From contig JBHHZP010000058.1 in NCBI GenBank assembly GCA_046758085.1, positions 1-20,728 on the forward strand: a DNA stretch of 20,728 bases, in the 5' to 3' direction. Below are positions 1 through 8,332 of the stretch, one piece after another. Source of the DNA: VRUB01 sp046758085. GTDB lineage: Bacteria; Pseudomonadota; Gammaproteobacteria; Acidiferrobacterales; SPGG2. The first letter of the stretch is position 1. Each line of letters opens with the position of its first letter. The position numbers and the translations under genes are program-made. The notes under the pieces were generated by a model, which did no database searches, had not been told where the DNA came from, and was given only the letters and a program-made list of their open reading frames with translations.

Positions 1-200
1 TTGTCTCAGACGGTCCGCGCAAGGGCCATTCCCTGGCCCTGGCCCGGACGCGCGGTGTCCTTACCGCGCCCCTGCGGGCGTGTTCTTCGCCTTCGAGCCT
101 CCCTCGGCTTGAGTAAGGGGGTTTAAAAGCAAACAACTGCACCTATTCGTTGTCTCTGCGTTCTTTGCGAGCTCTGGTGTGAGTTCATGCAATATTAGCG
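1..200. other. Non-coding stretch with three hairpins downstream of lspA
   Basis: No convincing coding sequence is seen here. The stretch is rich in short inverted repeats. AGGGCCA/TGGCCCT (22-28 with 34-40) is enclosed by GTCCG/CGGAC (13-17 with 45-49). GCGCGGT/ACCGCGC (50-56 with 63-69) is perfect, and TCGAGCC pairs with GGCTTGA (93-99 with 106-112) with one wobble. None is followed by a T-run on either strand, so they are not standard intrinsic terminators. The fkpB and ispH genes that often follow lspA in gammaproteobacteria are not visible. It could be a dispersed repeat, a 3' untranslated region or an unrecognised RNA. Confidence 0.35.
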
Positions 201-671
201 TTAATTATGGCGCTTGGGAAAGCCCAACCCGAGGACGTCGAGCACCAGCAGCACGGCACCGACGCTGATGGCGGAGTCGGCGATATTGAATGCAGGCCAG
301 TGCCAGATCTGGTAATGCAGGTCGAGGAAATCAATGACATAACCAAGACGCACGCGATCGGCCAGATTGCCGAGGGCGCCACCGAGGATCAACATCAGCG
401 CCACCATGACCTGCACATCGTTGGCGCCGAGCCGAAACGCCATCGCGATGATAAACAGCGACACAATTATGGCGATAATGACGAATATCATGTTCTGCCA
501 CCCACTCGCGTCGTTCAGAAACCCGAATGCCGCACCGGTGTTGTACACCAGCTGCAGGTTGAAAAAGGACGTCACCACAATCGGGCTAACCGTGAGGAAC
601 TTGACAGCGACCAGCTTGCTAAGCTGGTCGAGAACGACGACAAGGACGGCTATCCACCAGAAATTACGCAT
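201..671 (-). CDS. lspA: Lipoprotein signal peptidase (signal peptidase II)
   Basis: This is the inner-membrane aspartyl protease that removes the signal peptide from diacylglyceryl-modified prolipoproteins, after Lgt and before Lnt. The protein is 156 residues, normal for the family, with about four membrane segments (near 5-23, 58-78, 86-103 and 128-148). Family motifs are visible: an early DQLSK (15-19), NTGAAFG (44-50), GGALGNLADR (97-106), and the two segments carrying the catalytic aspartates, YVIDF (D114) and FNIADS (D132). The ATG overlaps the ileS stop codon by one base (TGATG), so translation is probably coupled to ileS. This ileS-lspA order is standard in proteobacteria. It appears to be the last gene of the murJ-to-lspA minus-strand run. 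Confidence 0.97.
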   Translation of the reverse strand: MRNFWWIAVLVVVLDQLSKLVAVKFLTVSPIVVTSFFNLQLVYNTGAAFGFLNDASGWQNMIFVIIAIIVSLFIIAMAFRLGANDVQVMVALMLILGGALGNLADRVRLGYVIDFLDLHYQIWHWPAFNIADSAISVGAVLLVLDVLGLGFPKRHN

Positions 672-3508
672 CAGGCGTACCGGCGAACCTCGCCACCGCC
701 GGCCACATTCTCCACGCAGCGCGCACAGATCTGCGGATGGTCTGTGTTCGAGCCCACGTCTTCACGATGGTGCCAGCAACGGATGCACTTCGGATACTCG
801 GACGGGGCCACCGTCACCCATAATCCGTCGAGCGCTGTTTCCAGCGCATCGGCGGGTCGCTCGCCGGCCGGGTGCACGCGGGCATAGGAGGTGATTAACA
901 CGAACCGAAGCTCGTCCTCGAGCTTGTGCAAACGCGCGGCCAGCTCGGGCGCACAGTAGAGGTCCACGTCGGCGTCGAGCGACGAGCCGATGCCGCCTGC
1001 GATCCGTAACCGCTCGAGCTCCTTGCTCACCACCTCGCGCACCGCGAACAGGTGTTTCCAAACCCCCAACGCCAGCGCCGGGCCGTTCGCCGAGGCGAAC
1101 GGCGCCAGATCAGGAAAGGCGTGCCAACTCGCCAGGAACACCGAGTCCTCGCGCTTGCCCGGCATGTGATGCCAGATCTCCTCGGCGGTGAAGCTCACAA
1201 TGGGGGCGAGCCAGCGCACCAGCGCCTCGAGCATATGAGCCATTACCGTCTGTGCCGACCGCCGGCCGCGGCTGCCGGCCTGCATGGTGTACATGCGGTC
1301 CTTGAGCACATCGAGATAAAAGCTTCCCATCTCCAGCACACAGAACTGGTGCACTTTCTGATAGATCTGGTGGAAGCTGTAGTCCTCGTAACCCTGGATG
1401 ACCTCCTGCTGTAATCGTTGCGCCGTCTCCAGTGCCCAGCGATCCAGGGGCAATAAATCCTCTATCGGCAATACGTCTTTTGCGTCGAAATCGTGCAGAT
1501 TCGCCAACAGGTAACGCGCGGTGTTACGTACTCGCCGGTAAGAGTCGGCCATGCGTTTCAGTATTTCATCGGAGATGCTCATCTCGCTGCGATAGTCGGT
1601 GGCTGCGACCCACACGCGCAGGATGTCCGCCCCCATTATCCTGATGACCTTCTGCGGCGCGATGACGTTGCCGCGCGACTTGGACATCTTCATTCCCTCG
1701 GCATCCACGGTGAAGCCGTGTGTCAGTACCTCGCGATAAGGCGCCCGGTCGAATATCGCCACCGAGGTCAGCAGCGAGGACTGAAACCACCCGCGATGCT
1801 GGTCGGAACCCTCGAGGTACATGCCGGCGGGATGCCACGCCTCTCCGCGCGACTCCAACACACACACGTGGGTCACGCCGGACTCGAACCAGACATCCAG
1901 GATATCGGTGACCTTCTGATAATCCCTGGCCTCCTTGCCCAGGAGCTCTTGCGCATCGAGTTCGAACCAGGCATCGATCCCTTTGTCCTCGACACGCCGT
2001 GCGACTTCGTCGATAAACATTTGCGTGCGCGGATGGGGCTTTCCTGATTCCTTATGCGCAAACAGCGTGATCGGCACGCCCCAGGCACGCTGGCGCGAGA
2101 TACACCAGTCCGGGCGGTTCTCCACCATGCCCTCTATGCGCGCCCGCCCCCAGTCCGGGATCCAGCGGGTGTTGGCGATCTCGCGCATGGCGGGCTGACG
2201 CAGCCCCTCCATGGCGATGAACCACTGCGATGTGCCGCGGAAGATGATGGGGGTACGATGGCGCCAGCAATGCGGATAGCTGTGGCGGAAGGCCTCCGCG
2301 TGCACAAGCGCGTCGCGCGCCTTGAGCACCTCGATGATATGATCGTTGGCCTCGGACACGTGCTCGCCGGCGAACAGATCGGTACCCGCTACAAACTTGC
2401 CCTCATCTCCTACCGGGCTTTCGATCGGCAAACCGTACTGCACGCCCATCAGATAATCCTCGAGCCCGTGGCCCGGTGCCGTGTGAACCGCGCCGGTACC
2501 GGCCTCGGTGGTAACGTGGTCACCCAGGATGATCGGAACCTCGCGGTCGTAGAACGGATGACGCAAGCCGATGCCTTCCAGATCGGTACCGCGACAATAG
2601 GCAATGACGCGATAGTCATCGATGCCGTAGCGACCCATGGTGTCCTTCATCAGCGCCTCGGCCAGCAGCCAGCGCTCGGGCCCGCGATCAGTCGCGGCTT
2701 CCACCAGCGCATAATCGAGCTGCGGATTCAGGGCTACAGCGTAGTTCGCGGGCAAGGTCCAGGGGGTGGTCGTCCAGATCACGACCGAAATCGGGCCCTT
2801 GCCCTCGTGCTCGTGGCCGGGCGCATGCTGGCAACGCGCAAGGAACTGCTCTTCGTCGACGACGGCAAAGCGCACATCGACTGCCGGCGAGGTCTTATCG
2901 ATATACTCCACCTCCGCCTCGGCCAGCGCCGAGCCGCAGTCCGCGCACCAGTGCACGGGCTTGTAGCCCTTGTACACATGCCCTCCCGCCACCACACGGC
3001 CCAGCGCGCGAATGATGTCGGCCTCGAACTGATGGTCCATGGTGAGATACGGGTGATCCCAATCCCCGATCACGCCCAGACGCTTGAAGTCCTCGCGCTG
3101 ACGGGTCATCTGCTCGTAGGCGTACTCGCGGCAGGCACGGCGGAACGCCGCCGGATCCACCTGCAACCCGGCCTTACCGATCTTCTTCTCCACGGCCAGC
3201 TCGATCGGCAGGCCGTGGCAGTCCCACCCGGGAATGTAAGGCGTATCGAACCCGGCCAAAGCCTTGGATTTGACGACCATGTCCTTGAGGATCTTGTTGA
3301 CGGCATGACCGATGTGAATGTCACCGTTGGCGTAAGGTGGTCCGTCGTGCAGGACATAGAGCGGCCGGCCCTTGCGCGCGCTGCGCAACTTCACGTACAG
3401 GTTCATGTCTTCCCAGCGCTGCAGAAAACCCGGCTCGCGCTTGGCGAGGTTGGCGCGCATGGGAAAATCGGTGCGCGGGAGATTCAATGTATCTTTGTAA
3501 TCTGCCAC
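671..3508 (-). CDS. ileS: Isoleucyl-tRNA synthetase (class I)
   Basis: This cytoplasmic enzyme charges tRNA-Ile with isoleucine and edits misactivated valine. With a GTG start at 3506-3508 the protein is 945 residues, close to the E. coli length. That start is chosen because the protein then begins with ADYKDTLNLP, as in E. coli IleRS, and GAGG lies five bases upstream; the frame stays open further upstream without homology. Motifs in order: HIGH at 65-68, editing-domain TTTPWTLPAN near 246-255 and GTGAVHTAPGHG near 337-348, KMSKS at 607-611, and a C-terminal zinc site with cysteines at 908, 911, 928 and 931. This is the bacterial zinc-containing type. It lies 144 bases after ribF and is coupled to lspA. 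Confidence 0.97.
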   Translation of the reverse strand: MADYKDTLNLPRTDFPMRANLAKREPGFLQRWEDMNLYVKLRSARKGRPLYVLHDGPPYANGDIHIGHAVNKILKDMVVKSKALAGFDTPYIPGWDCHGLPIELAVEKKIGKAGLQVDPAAFRRACREYAYEQMTRQREDFKRLGVIGDWDHPYLTMDHQFEADIIRALGRVVAGGHVYKGYKPVHWCADCGSALAEAEVEYIDKTSPAVDVRFAVVDEEQFLARCQHAPGHEHEGKGPISVVIWTTTPWTLPANYAVALNPQLDYALVEAATDRGPERWLLAEALMKDTMGRYGIDDYRVIAYCRGTDLEGIGLRHPFYDREVPIILGDHVTTEAGTGAVHTAPGHGLEDYLMGVQYGLPIESPVGDEGKFVAGTDLFAGEHVSEANDHIIEVLKARDALVHAEAFRHSYPHCWRHRTPIIFRGTSQWFIAMEGLRQPAMREIANTRWIPDWGRARIEGMVENRPDWCISRQRAWGVPITLFAHKESGKPHPRTQMFIDEVARRVEDKGIDAWFELDAQELLGKEARDYQKVTDILDVWFESGVTHVCVLESRGEAWHPAGMYLEGSDQHRGWFQSSLLTSVAIFDRAPYREVLTHGFTVDAEGMKMSKSRGNVIAPQKVIRIMGADILRVWVAATDYRSEMSISDEILKRMADSYRRVRNTARYLLANLHDFDAKDVLPIEDLLPLDRWALETAQRLQQEVIQGYEDYSFHQIYQKVHQFCVLEMGSFYLDVLKDRMYTMQAGSRGRRSAQTVMAHMLEALVRWLAPIVSFTAEEIWHHMPGKREDSVFLASWHAFPDLAPFASANGPALALGVWKHLFAVREVVSKELERLRIAGGIGSSLDADVDLYCAPELAARLHKLEDELRFVLITSYARVHPAGERPADALETALDGLWVTVAPSEYPKCIRCWHHREDVGSNTDHPQICARCVENVAGGGEVRRYA

Positions 3509-3652
3509 AACTGCCTCACCAGCAAGCCACCCGGCTTGCGGCCCAAAGCGCGCAGACGATCGGGCGTCGTCGCGATGGTTGAGTGCGCACGAAGAAAGTC
3601 GGCACAATCCGGCGCCTAAACCTCGCGCTGGCGAGCCGCGAACCTGCGCCGC

Positions 3653-4624
3653 TCATGCGACGTTCTCTCCGCTGTCGAGCGGGGATTTTTGGGGATGGTA
3701 GTCCCGGAAAAATGCGCGCGCGTCCTCGAGATCAGAAAACATGCGATCTTTCAGCTCTTCCAGTGAATCGAATCGTTCCTCATCACGGAGCTTGCGCAAG
3801 AAGTTGACACTCAAATAACGCCCGTAGATGTCGCCATCGAAATCCAACAGATGGATCTCGAGCAAGGTGCGCGTTCCCCCGATGGTCGGCCGCGTTCCCA
3901 CGTTGGCCACACCCGGCAGTGGCTCGGTCTCAAGCCCGAAGACCTCCACCACATGGATGCCCCGTATCGGCGTGACCTTGCGATGCACATAGATGTTGGC
4001 AGTGGGCATGCCGATGCGGCGACCGAGTTTGTTGCCGTGCGCCACGCGCCCGCACATCCTGTACGGCCGCCCCAGCAGCTTCTCGGCAGTTGCCAGGTCG
4101 CCGGTAGCGAGCGCCCGGCGAACGCGGGTGCTGCTGACCCGCTCCCCATCGATCTCCACGGCATGCATGTTCACCGCCCAGAAACCGTGCACCTGTCCCG
4201 CCCGTTGCAAGAAAGCGAAGTCTCCGCGCCGATTCTTGCCGAAACGAAAATCATCCCCGACGACCAGATAACGCACTCCCAGGCCCTGCACCAGCACACG
4301 TTTTACGAACACCTCCGGCTCCATGGCTGCGAAACGTGCATCGAAGCGAATGCACAGCACGCGATCGACCGAGTAGCGCCGCAGCGCCTGCCACTTCTCG
4401 CGAAAACGCGTGAGCCGCGGTGGGGCACTTTGGGGGCGGAAGAACTCCTGTGGCTGGGGCTCGAACAGAATGATCTGCGTAGGCAGTCCTAACGCCTGCG
4501 CGCGCTCGGCGAGCTGGCCGACGACGGCCTGGTGGCCAAGATGAACGCCGTCGAAATTTCCTATGGTCGCGACGCAACCTCGATGCCGGGGCTTGAGGTT
4601 ATACAGCCCTCGTATGAGTTCCAT
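3653..4624 (-). CDS. ribF: Bifunctional riboflavin kinase / FMN adenylyltransferase
   Basis: It makes FMN from riboflavin and then FAD from FMN in the cytoplasm. The 323-residue length fits the bifunctional bacterial enzyme. The N-terminal FAD-synthetase domain (about 1-185) carries GNFDGVHLGH at 22-31 and the VSSTRVR signature near 163-169. The C-terminal flavokinase domain has GRRIGMPTAN at 201-210 and the probable catalytic glutamate in LEIHLLDFDGDIYG (E256). The start MELIRGLYNL matches typical RibF starts. It lies between a DUF2203 gene upstream and ileS downstream, the usual ribF-ileS-lspA neighbourhood. No strong Shine-Dalgarno sequence is visible. The 123 bases between it and the DUF2203 gene hold no clear feature. 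Confidence 0.96.
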   Translation of the reverse strand: MELIRGLYNLKPRHRGCVATIGNFDGVHLGHQAVVGQLAERAQALGLPTQIILFEPQPQEFFRPQSAPPRLTRFREKWQALRRYSVDRVLCIRFDARFAAMEPEVFVKRVLVQGLGVRYLVVGDDFRFGKNRRGDFAFLQRAGQVHGFWAVNMHAVEIDGERVSSTRVRRALATGDLATAEKLLGRPYRMCGRVAHGNKLGRRIGMPTANIYVHRKVTPIRGIHVVEVFGLETEPLPGVANVGTRPTIGGTRTLLEIHLLDFDGDIYGRYLSVNFLRKLRDEERFDSLEELKDRMFSDLEDARAFFRDYHPQKSPLDSGENVA

Positions 4625-4747
4625 ATCAGTGCATTATCTTTCCGATCAGCTTCGCAAAACGGCTAAGGTTAACGCGTCGGTGATAGAAGTTCCAGCCGCA
4701 AGCCGGACAGGTGCGCCAGGGAAACGCGAGGGTGCGAGGAACTAGGA

Positions 4748-5164
4748 CTAACAGTGTGCCCAATCGGGATCGAGCTCTTCCACGACCTCGGGGATGGGCC
4801 GGCGCCCGGAGAAACCCTCGTGGTAGGCATGATAGTGGCCCAGCTTGAGCTCGGGAAACTTCCAGCACAGATAGCCGTCGCCGGTATCGAAATCAATCAG
4901 CCAAAGCCCCTTGACCACAAGTCCGAGCCGTTCCATCTTGCCGACCCAGCCCTTGACGATGATTTCGTATTGGCGTTCTACATCCTGCATATGTGGGTTC
5001 GTGGGGATCATGGCTTCGAGCTTGCGACGCACGGGCTCAAGCTCATGGTAGGCCGCCTCGGTGATGCGGCGCACGAGCGGGAACAACTCCAGGGCTTCGG
5101 CCAGCGTGAACACCCGCGGATCGTCGCACGGTACGATCTGGGCTATCGCTGATTCTCTAGCCAT
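4748..5164 (-). CDS. DUF2203 family protein of unknown function
   Basis: A 138-residue soluble protein. The C-terminal half, with GLWLIDFDTGDGYLCWK, LGHYHAYHEGF and GRRPI, matches the pattern I recall for DUF2203. The N-terminal part (VFTLAEALELFPLVRRITEAA) is helical, also as in that family. No biochemical role is established for the family, so none is assigned. The start chosen is the ATG at 5162-5164, which overlaps the end of murJ by eight bases and has GAAAG just upstream. The open frame extends further upstream only inside murJ. The tight overlap implies co-translation with murJ. It has no signal peptide or membrane segment. Confidence 0.82.
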   Translation of the reverse strand: MARESAIAQIVPCDDPRVFTLAEALELFPLVRRITEAAYHELEPVRRKLEAMIPTNPHMQDVERQYEIIVKGWVGKMERLGLVVKGLWLIDFDTGDGYLCWKFPELKLGHYHAYHEGFSGRRPIPEVVEELDPDWAHC

Positions 5165-6725
5165 CACTTTCAAGCTGTCCCTTTCGGCCCAGTAGTAGCT
5201 CTTTGGTCCGGATCCCCAGGATAAAGATCGACGCACTATAGACCAGGACGCCGGTCGTGATCCAGAGCACCAGGCGCGCGACCCGCGAGAGGAAATCCGC
5301 CTCCAGCCAACTCGACAGGCTGCCTGCGCCCCAGCCGATCACCAGCGCCATAACGCCGCTCGCCAGCGCGATGCGCAGGAAAAACTTACCCCAGCCGCTC
5401 GCGGGCACGTACACGTGGTCTTTGTACAACAACCGGAACAGCCACCCGGCATTAATGAACGCCGACAGCGAAATCGACAGCGCAAGCCCCACATGCGCCA
5501 GCGGGTAGACCAACGCCAGTGCCAGTACGATGTTGGCGCCGAAGCTGACTGCCGCAATCCGGGCCGGCGTCCCCGTATTCTGGCGCGCATAAAATCCGGA
5601 GGCAAGGATCTTCACCAAAGTGAAGCCGGGCAGGCCAAACGCAAAGGCAATCAGGGCGCGCGCGGTCATCTCGACGTCAACGGGGGTGAAGCGTCCATAC
5701 TGAAACAGGGTCGCCAGAATGGGCCCGGCGAGCACCATCAAGCCCAATGCAGCCGGTATGGCGATGAGACACACCCAGCGCAATGCCCAGTCCAGCAGTT
5801 GCGAAAACTCCTCGCGCGAGGCACTAATGTGCTTACGCGACAGCGTGGGCAGAATGACCGTAGCCAGGGCAATGCCGAACACGCCGAGTGGAAACTCCAT
5901 CAAGCGGTCGGAGTAATACAGCCACGATACGCTGCCGGTCACTAGAAACGACGCCAGCAGCGTGTTCACCAACATATTAATCTGAGCCACCGAGCTGCCG
6001 AACACTGCGGGCAGCATCAGCTTGAACACGCGCGCCACACCCGGGTTACGCCACGCGATGCGCGGGCGCGGCAGCGCACGCACGCGCTGCAAGAACGGCA
6101 GCTGGAACAGCAGTTGCACCACGCCGGCGATCAACACACCCCAGGCCAGCGCCAGCCCAGCGTTGCCGAGTGCGGGGGCGAGCCACAGGGCGGCGGCGAT
6201 CAGGCACAGGTTCAACAACACCGGCGTGAAGGCCGGCACCGCGAAACGTCCGTGGGTATTCAGCACCCCCGCCGCGAGCGCCACCAGCGATATAAATGCG
6301 AGATAGGGAAAAACGATGCGCAGGATCCGTATCGTGAGCTCATACTTCTCCGGCGTCCCGAGGAACCCGGGCGCCAGTATCGTAACCAGCAATGGCGCGG
6401 CGATGACGCCGATCAGCGTCACGACAACGACGATCGCCCCGAGCGCACCGCTGACGTGATCGAGGAAAGCCTGTCGCTCCTGTGCGGTGACACGGTCGCT
6501 GTGCTCGGAGTACACCGGCACGAATGCCTGCGAGAACGCGCCTTCGGCAAAGATGCGGCGGAAGAAGTTGGGGACACGGAAGGCGACGAAAAAGGCATCG
6601 GCCGCCACGCCGGCGCTGGCCCCGATGACATGAGCAAAGGCCACATCCCGCAGCAGACCGGTGATGCGCGAAATGAGGGTCATGCCGCCGGTGACGGCGG
6701 TGGACTTGAGCAGCGTGCGTGACAC
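5157..6725 (-). CDS. murJ: Lipid II flippase MurJ
   Basis: An inner-membrane protein of the MOP superfamily that moves the peptidoglycan precursor lipid II to the periplasmic face. The 522-residue length and a pattern of roughly 14 hydrophobic segments fit MurJ. The N-terminal block is characteristic: SRITGLLRD (19-27), then DAFFVAFRVPNFFRRIFAEGAF (43-64), carrying the charged residues R20, R26, D43 and R56-R57 of the central cavity. The apparent start is GTG at 6723-6725, giving MSRTLLKSTAVTGG, with only a weak ribosome-binding site. Its last eight bases overlap the next gene. It diverges from rpsT, as in other gammaproteobacteria, and probably heads the transcript running to lspA. Confidence 0.96.
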   Translation of the reverse strand: MSRTLLKSTAVTGGMTLISRITGLLRDVAFAHVIGASAGVAADAFFVAFRVPNFFRRIFAEGAFSQAFVPVYSEHSDRVTAQERQAFLDHVSGALGAIVVVVTLIGVIAAPLLVTILAPGFLGTPEKYELTIRILRIVFPYLAFISLVALAAGVLNTHGRFAVPAFTPVLLNLCLIAAALWLAPALGNAGLALAWGVLIAGVVQLLFQLPFLQRVRALPRPRIAWRNPGVARVFKLMLPAVFGSSVAQINMLVNTLLASFLVTGSVSWLYYSDRLMEFPLGVFGIALATVILPTLSRKHISASREEFSQLLDWALRWVCLIAIPAALGLMVLAGPILATLFQYGRFTPVDVEMTARALIAFAFGLPGFTLVKILASGFYARQNTGTPARIAAVSFGANIVLALALVYPLAHVGLALSISLSAFINAGWLFRLLYKDHVYVPASGWGKFFLRIALASGVMALVIGWGAGSLSSWLEADFLSRVARLVLWITTGVLVYSASIFILGIRTKELLLGRKGQLESDG

Positions 6726-6836
6726 CAGGGTGGTCAGGGGTGCGCCCGTCTCCGGTGTGGGTGAAAAGCGCCGATCATAAGCGATCTGCGCGCGCCGCGC
6801 ATTACGCCGTAAGCGCGGAACCGCGATGCCCGGGGA

Positions 6837-6865
6837 TTGACAAACTCGGGCAAAATCCGCATAGT
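6837..6865 (+). promoter_or_regulatory. Sigma-70 promoter of rpsT
   Basis: A perfect -35 hexamer TTGACA (6837-6842) is followed after 17 bases by CATAGT (6860-6865), four of six matches to the -10 consensus. Transcription would start near 6872, about 25 bases before the rpsT start codon. This supports the downstream UUG start, because any start at 6837 would lie inside the promoter. Confidence 0.75.
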
Positions 6866-6896
6866 GGCGCGCCTTTCAGACTCTAGGGTAGAACCT

Positions 6897-7163
6897 TTGG
6901 CCAATACAGCCCAAGCGAGAAAACGCGTGCGCCAGGCGGCCTGGCGCCGTCCACGCAACGTCAGCCTGCGCTCGAAAGTGCGTACTTATATTAAGATGGT
7001 GCGCCAGGCCATCGCCGAGGAAGATCAGGTCGCCGCCCGGGAAGCGTACAAGCAGGCAGTCCCAATAATCGATCTCGGCTCTAGCAAGGGCGTGCTGCAC
7101 AAAAACGCGGCGGCACGCCACAAGAGCCGGCTGAATACCAAGGTGCGCGCGCTGGGCGGGTAA
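6897..7163 (+). CDS. rpsT: 30S ribosomal protein S20, UUG start
   Basis: An 88-residue basic protein that binds 16S rRNA early in 30S assembly. The sequence after the start, ANTAQARKRVRQ, is the conserved S20 N-terminus. The first codon there is TTG at 6897-6899, with AGGGT about seven bases upstream. E. coli rpsT also starts with UUG, where it is linked to weak initiation and autoregulation of S20. The frame is open back to an ATG at 6837, but that ATG lies in the -35 box, so it is rejected. It is the only plus-strand gene among the left-hand housekeeping genes. It converges on proB with a 29-base gap and no obvious terminator between them. Confidence 0.95.
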   Translation: MANTAQARKRVRQAAWRRPRNVSLRSKVRTYIKMVRQAIAEEDQVAAREAYKQAVPIIDLGSSKGVLHKNAAARHKSRLNTKVRALGG

Positions 7164-7192
7164 CTTTATAGGTTAACGCAAAGCGCGCCACC

Positions 7193-8332
7193 CTACATCA
7201 ACACCATGTTGTCCCGGTGAATGAGCTCGGGTTCGTCCACGTACCCGAGAATGGTTTCAATCTGGTCACTGGGATGACCGATAATGCGCGCGGATTCAGC
7301 GGCGTTGTAATTCACCAGGCCGCGTGCCACCTCGCGTCCGTGGGGGTCGAGGCAGACGACGATCTCTCCGCGGGCAAAGTCTCCTTCGATGGCCTTGACG
7401 CCCACCGCTAGCAGGCTTTTGCCAGCGCTGCGAATGGCCGTCGCCGCACCTTCATCCAGAAACAGCTTGCCGCGTACTTGCAGATGGCCCGCAAGCCATT
7501 GCTTGCGGGCCGCGATGCGGCCCTGCGCCGGCTTGAGATAGGTCCCGACCTGCTCCCCGTCGAGGATACGCAACAATACATCCGGATCCCGTCCCGGACC
7601 GATCACGGTGCAGGCCCCCGAGCGCGCGGCCTTCTCGGCCGCGAGCAGCTTGGTGCGCATGCCGCCACGGCCCAGTACTCCCGAGTCACCGGCCGCCGCC
7701 GCCAGGCGCGGATCGCCGACATCCGCCTCCGGAATCAGCTTGACGTGCTCGTACAGGCGCGGGTTGCGATCGAGCAGCCCCGGTTGGTCGGTCAGTATCA
7801 CAAGCAGGTCGGCTTCCACCAGGTTGACCACGAGCGCTGCCAGCGTGTCATTGTCGCCGAAACGGATCTCATCGGTGGCAACCGTATCGTTTTCATTGAC
7901 CACCGGGACCACCCCCAGGCGCAGCAGCGCCAGCAAGGTGCTGCGCGCGTTAAGATAGCGTTGACGATTACTCAGGTCGTCATGGGTGAGCAGTATCTGC
8001 GCGGTGTGCAGCCCATACTCCTGAAACGAGGACTCGTAGGCCCGCACCAGCTCCATCTGCCCCACCGCGGCCATCGCCTGTTGCTCATAGAGCGCGTGTG
8101 GCCGGGTGCGGCGCTTGAGGCGTTGCATCCCGGCAGCGATGGATCCCGAAGTCACCAGCACAAGGCGCAGCCCGCGTTGGCGCAAGGCCGCCATTTGCAC
8201 CACCCAGTTCGAAATGGCGCCACGGTCGAGACCCAGACCATCGCGCGTCAACACGGCGGTGCCGATTTTGATCACCACATTACGAGCCGCGGTCAGGGCG
8301 CGGCGCGACTCAGCGCCCTGCGTGTGCGACAT
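7193..8332 (-). CDS. proB: Glutamate 5-kinase
   Basis: It phosphorylates glutamate to gamma-glutamyl phosphate, the first step of proline synthesis in the cytoplasm. The 379-residue protein has an amino-acid-kinase domain followed by a C-terminal PUA domain (about 280-365), the two-domain architecture of E. coli ProB. Motifs include VIKIGTAVLT (20-29), VTSGSIAAGM (60-69), VVNENDTVAT and RFGDNDTLAA in the substrate region, and LTDQPGLLDRNPR. Its start lies 23 bases inside the end of obgE, so the two are co-transcribed and probably translationally coupled. proA is not in the window. The obgE-proB order is common in this group. Confidence 0.96.
   Translation of the reverse strand: MSHTQGAESRRALTAARNVVIKIGTAVLTRDGLGLDRGAISNWVVQMAALRQRGLRLVLVTSGSIAAGMQRLKRRTRPHALYEQQAMAAVGQMELVRAYESSFQEYGLHTAQILLTHDDLSNRQRYLNARSTLLALLRLGVVPVVNENDTVATDEIRFGDNDTLAALVVNLVEADLLVILTDQPGLLDRNPRLYEHVKLIPEADVGDPRLAAAAGDSGVLGRGGMRTKLLAAEKAARSGACTVIGPGRDPDVLLRILDGEQVGTYLKPAQGRIAARKQWLAGHLQVRGKLFLDEGAATAIRSAGKSLLAVGVKAIEGDFARGEIVVCLDPHGREVARGLVNYNAAESARIIGHPSDQIETILGYVDEPELIHRDNMVLM

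Noticed and set aside
1..135. Possible 6S RNA
   Set aside because: Some short stretches recall 6S RNA, but the long end-to-end pairing and central bubble cannot be formed and the location is not the usual one beside zapA.
207..894. Plus-strand open frames of 226 and 175 codons across lspA and the ileS end
   Set aside because: They are antisense to well-supported genes, have low-complexity composition and show no motif.
2054..3619. 521-codon open frame on the plus strand opposite ileS
   Set aside because: It lies entirely antisense to a clear ileS and its upstream region, has no recognisable domain, and is the kind of shadow frame expected in GC-rich DNA.
4626..4747. CPACGW-containing frame between ribF and the DUF2203 gene, resembling half a zinc ribbon
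   Set aside because: Only one CxxC pair is present, the frame comes from within the DUF2203 gene in another phase, and no start signal was seen.
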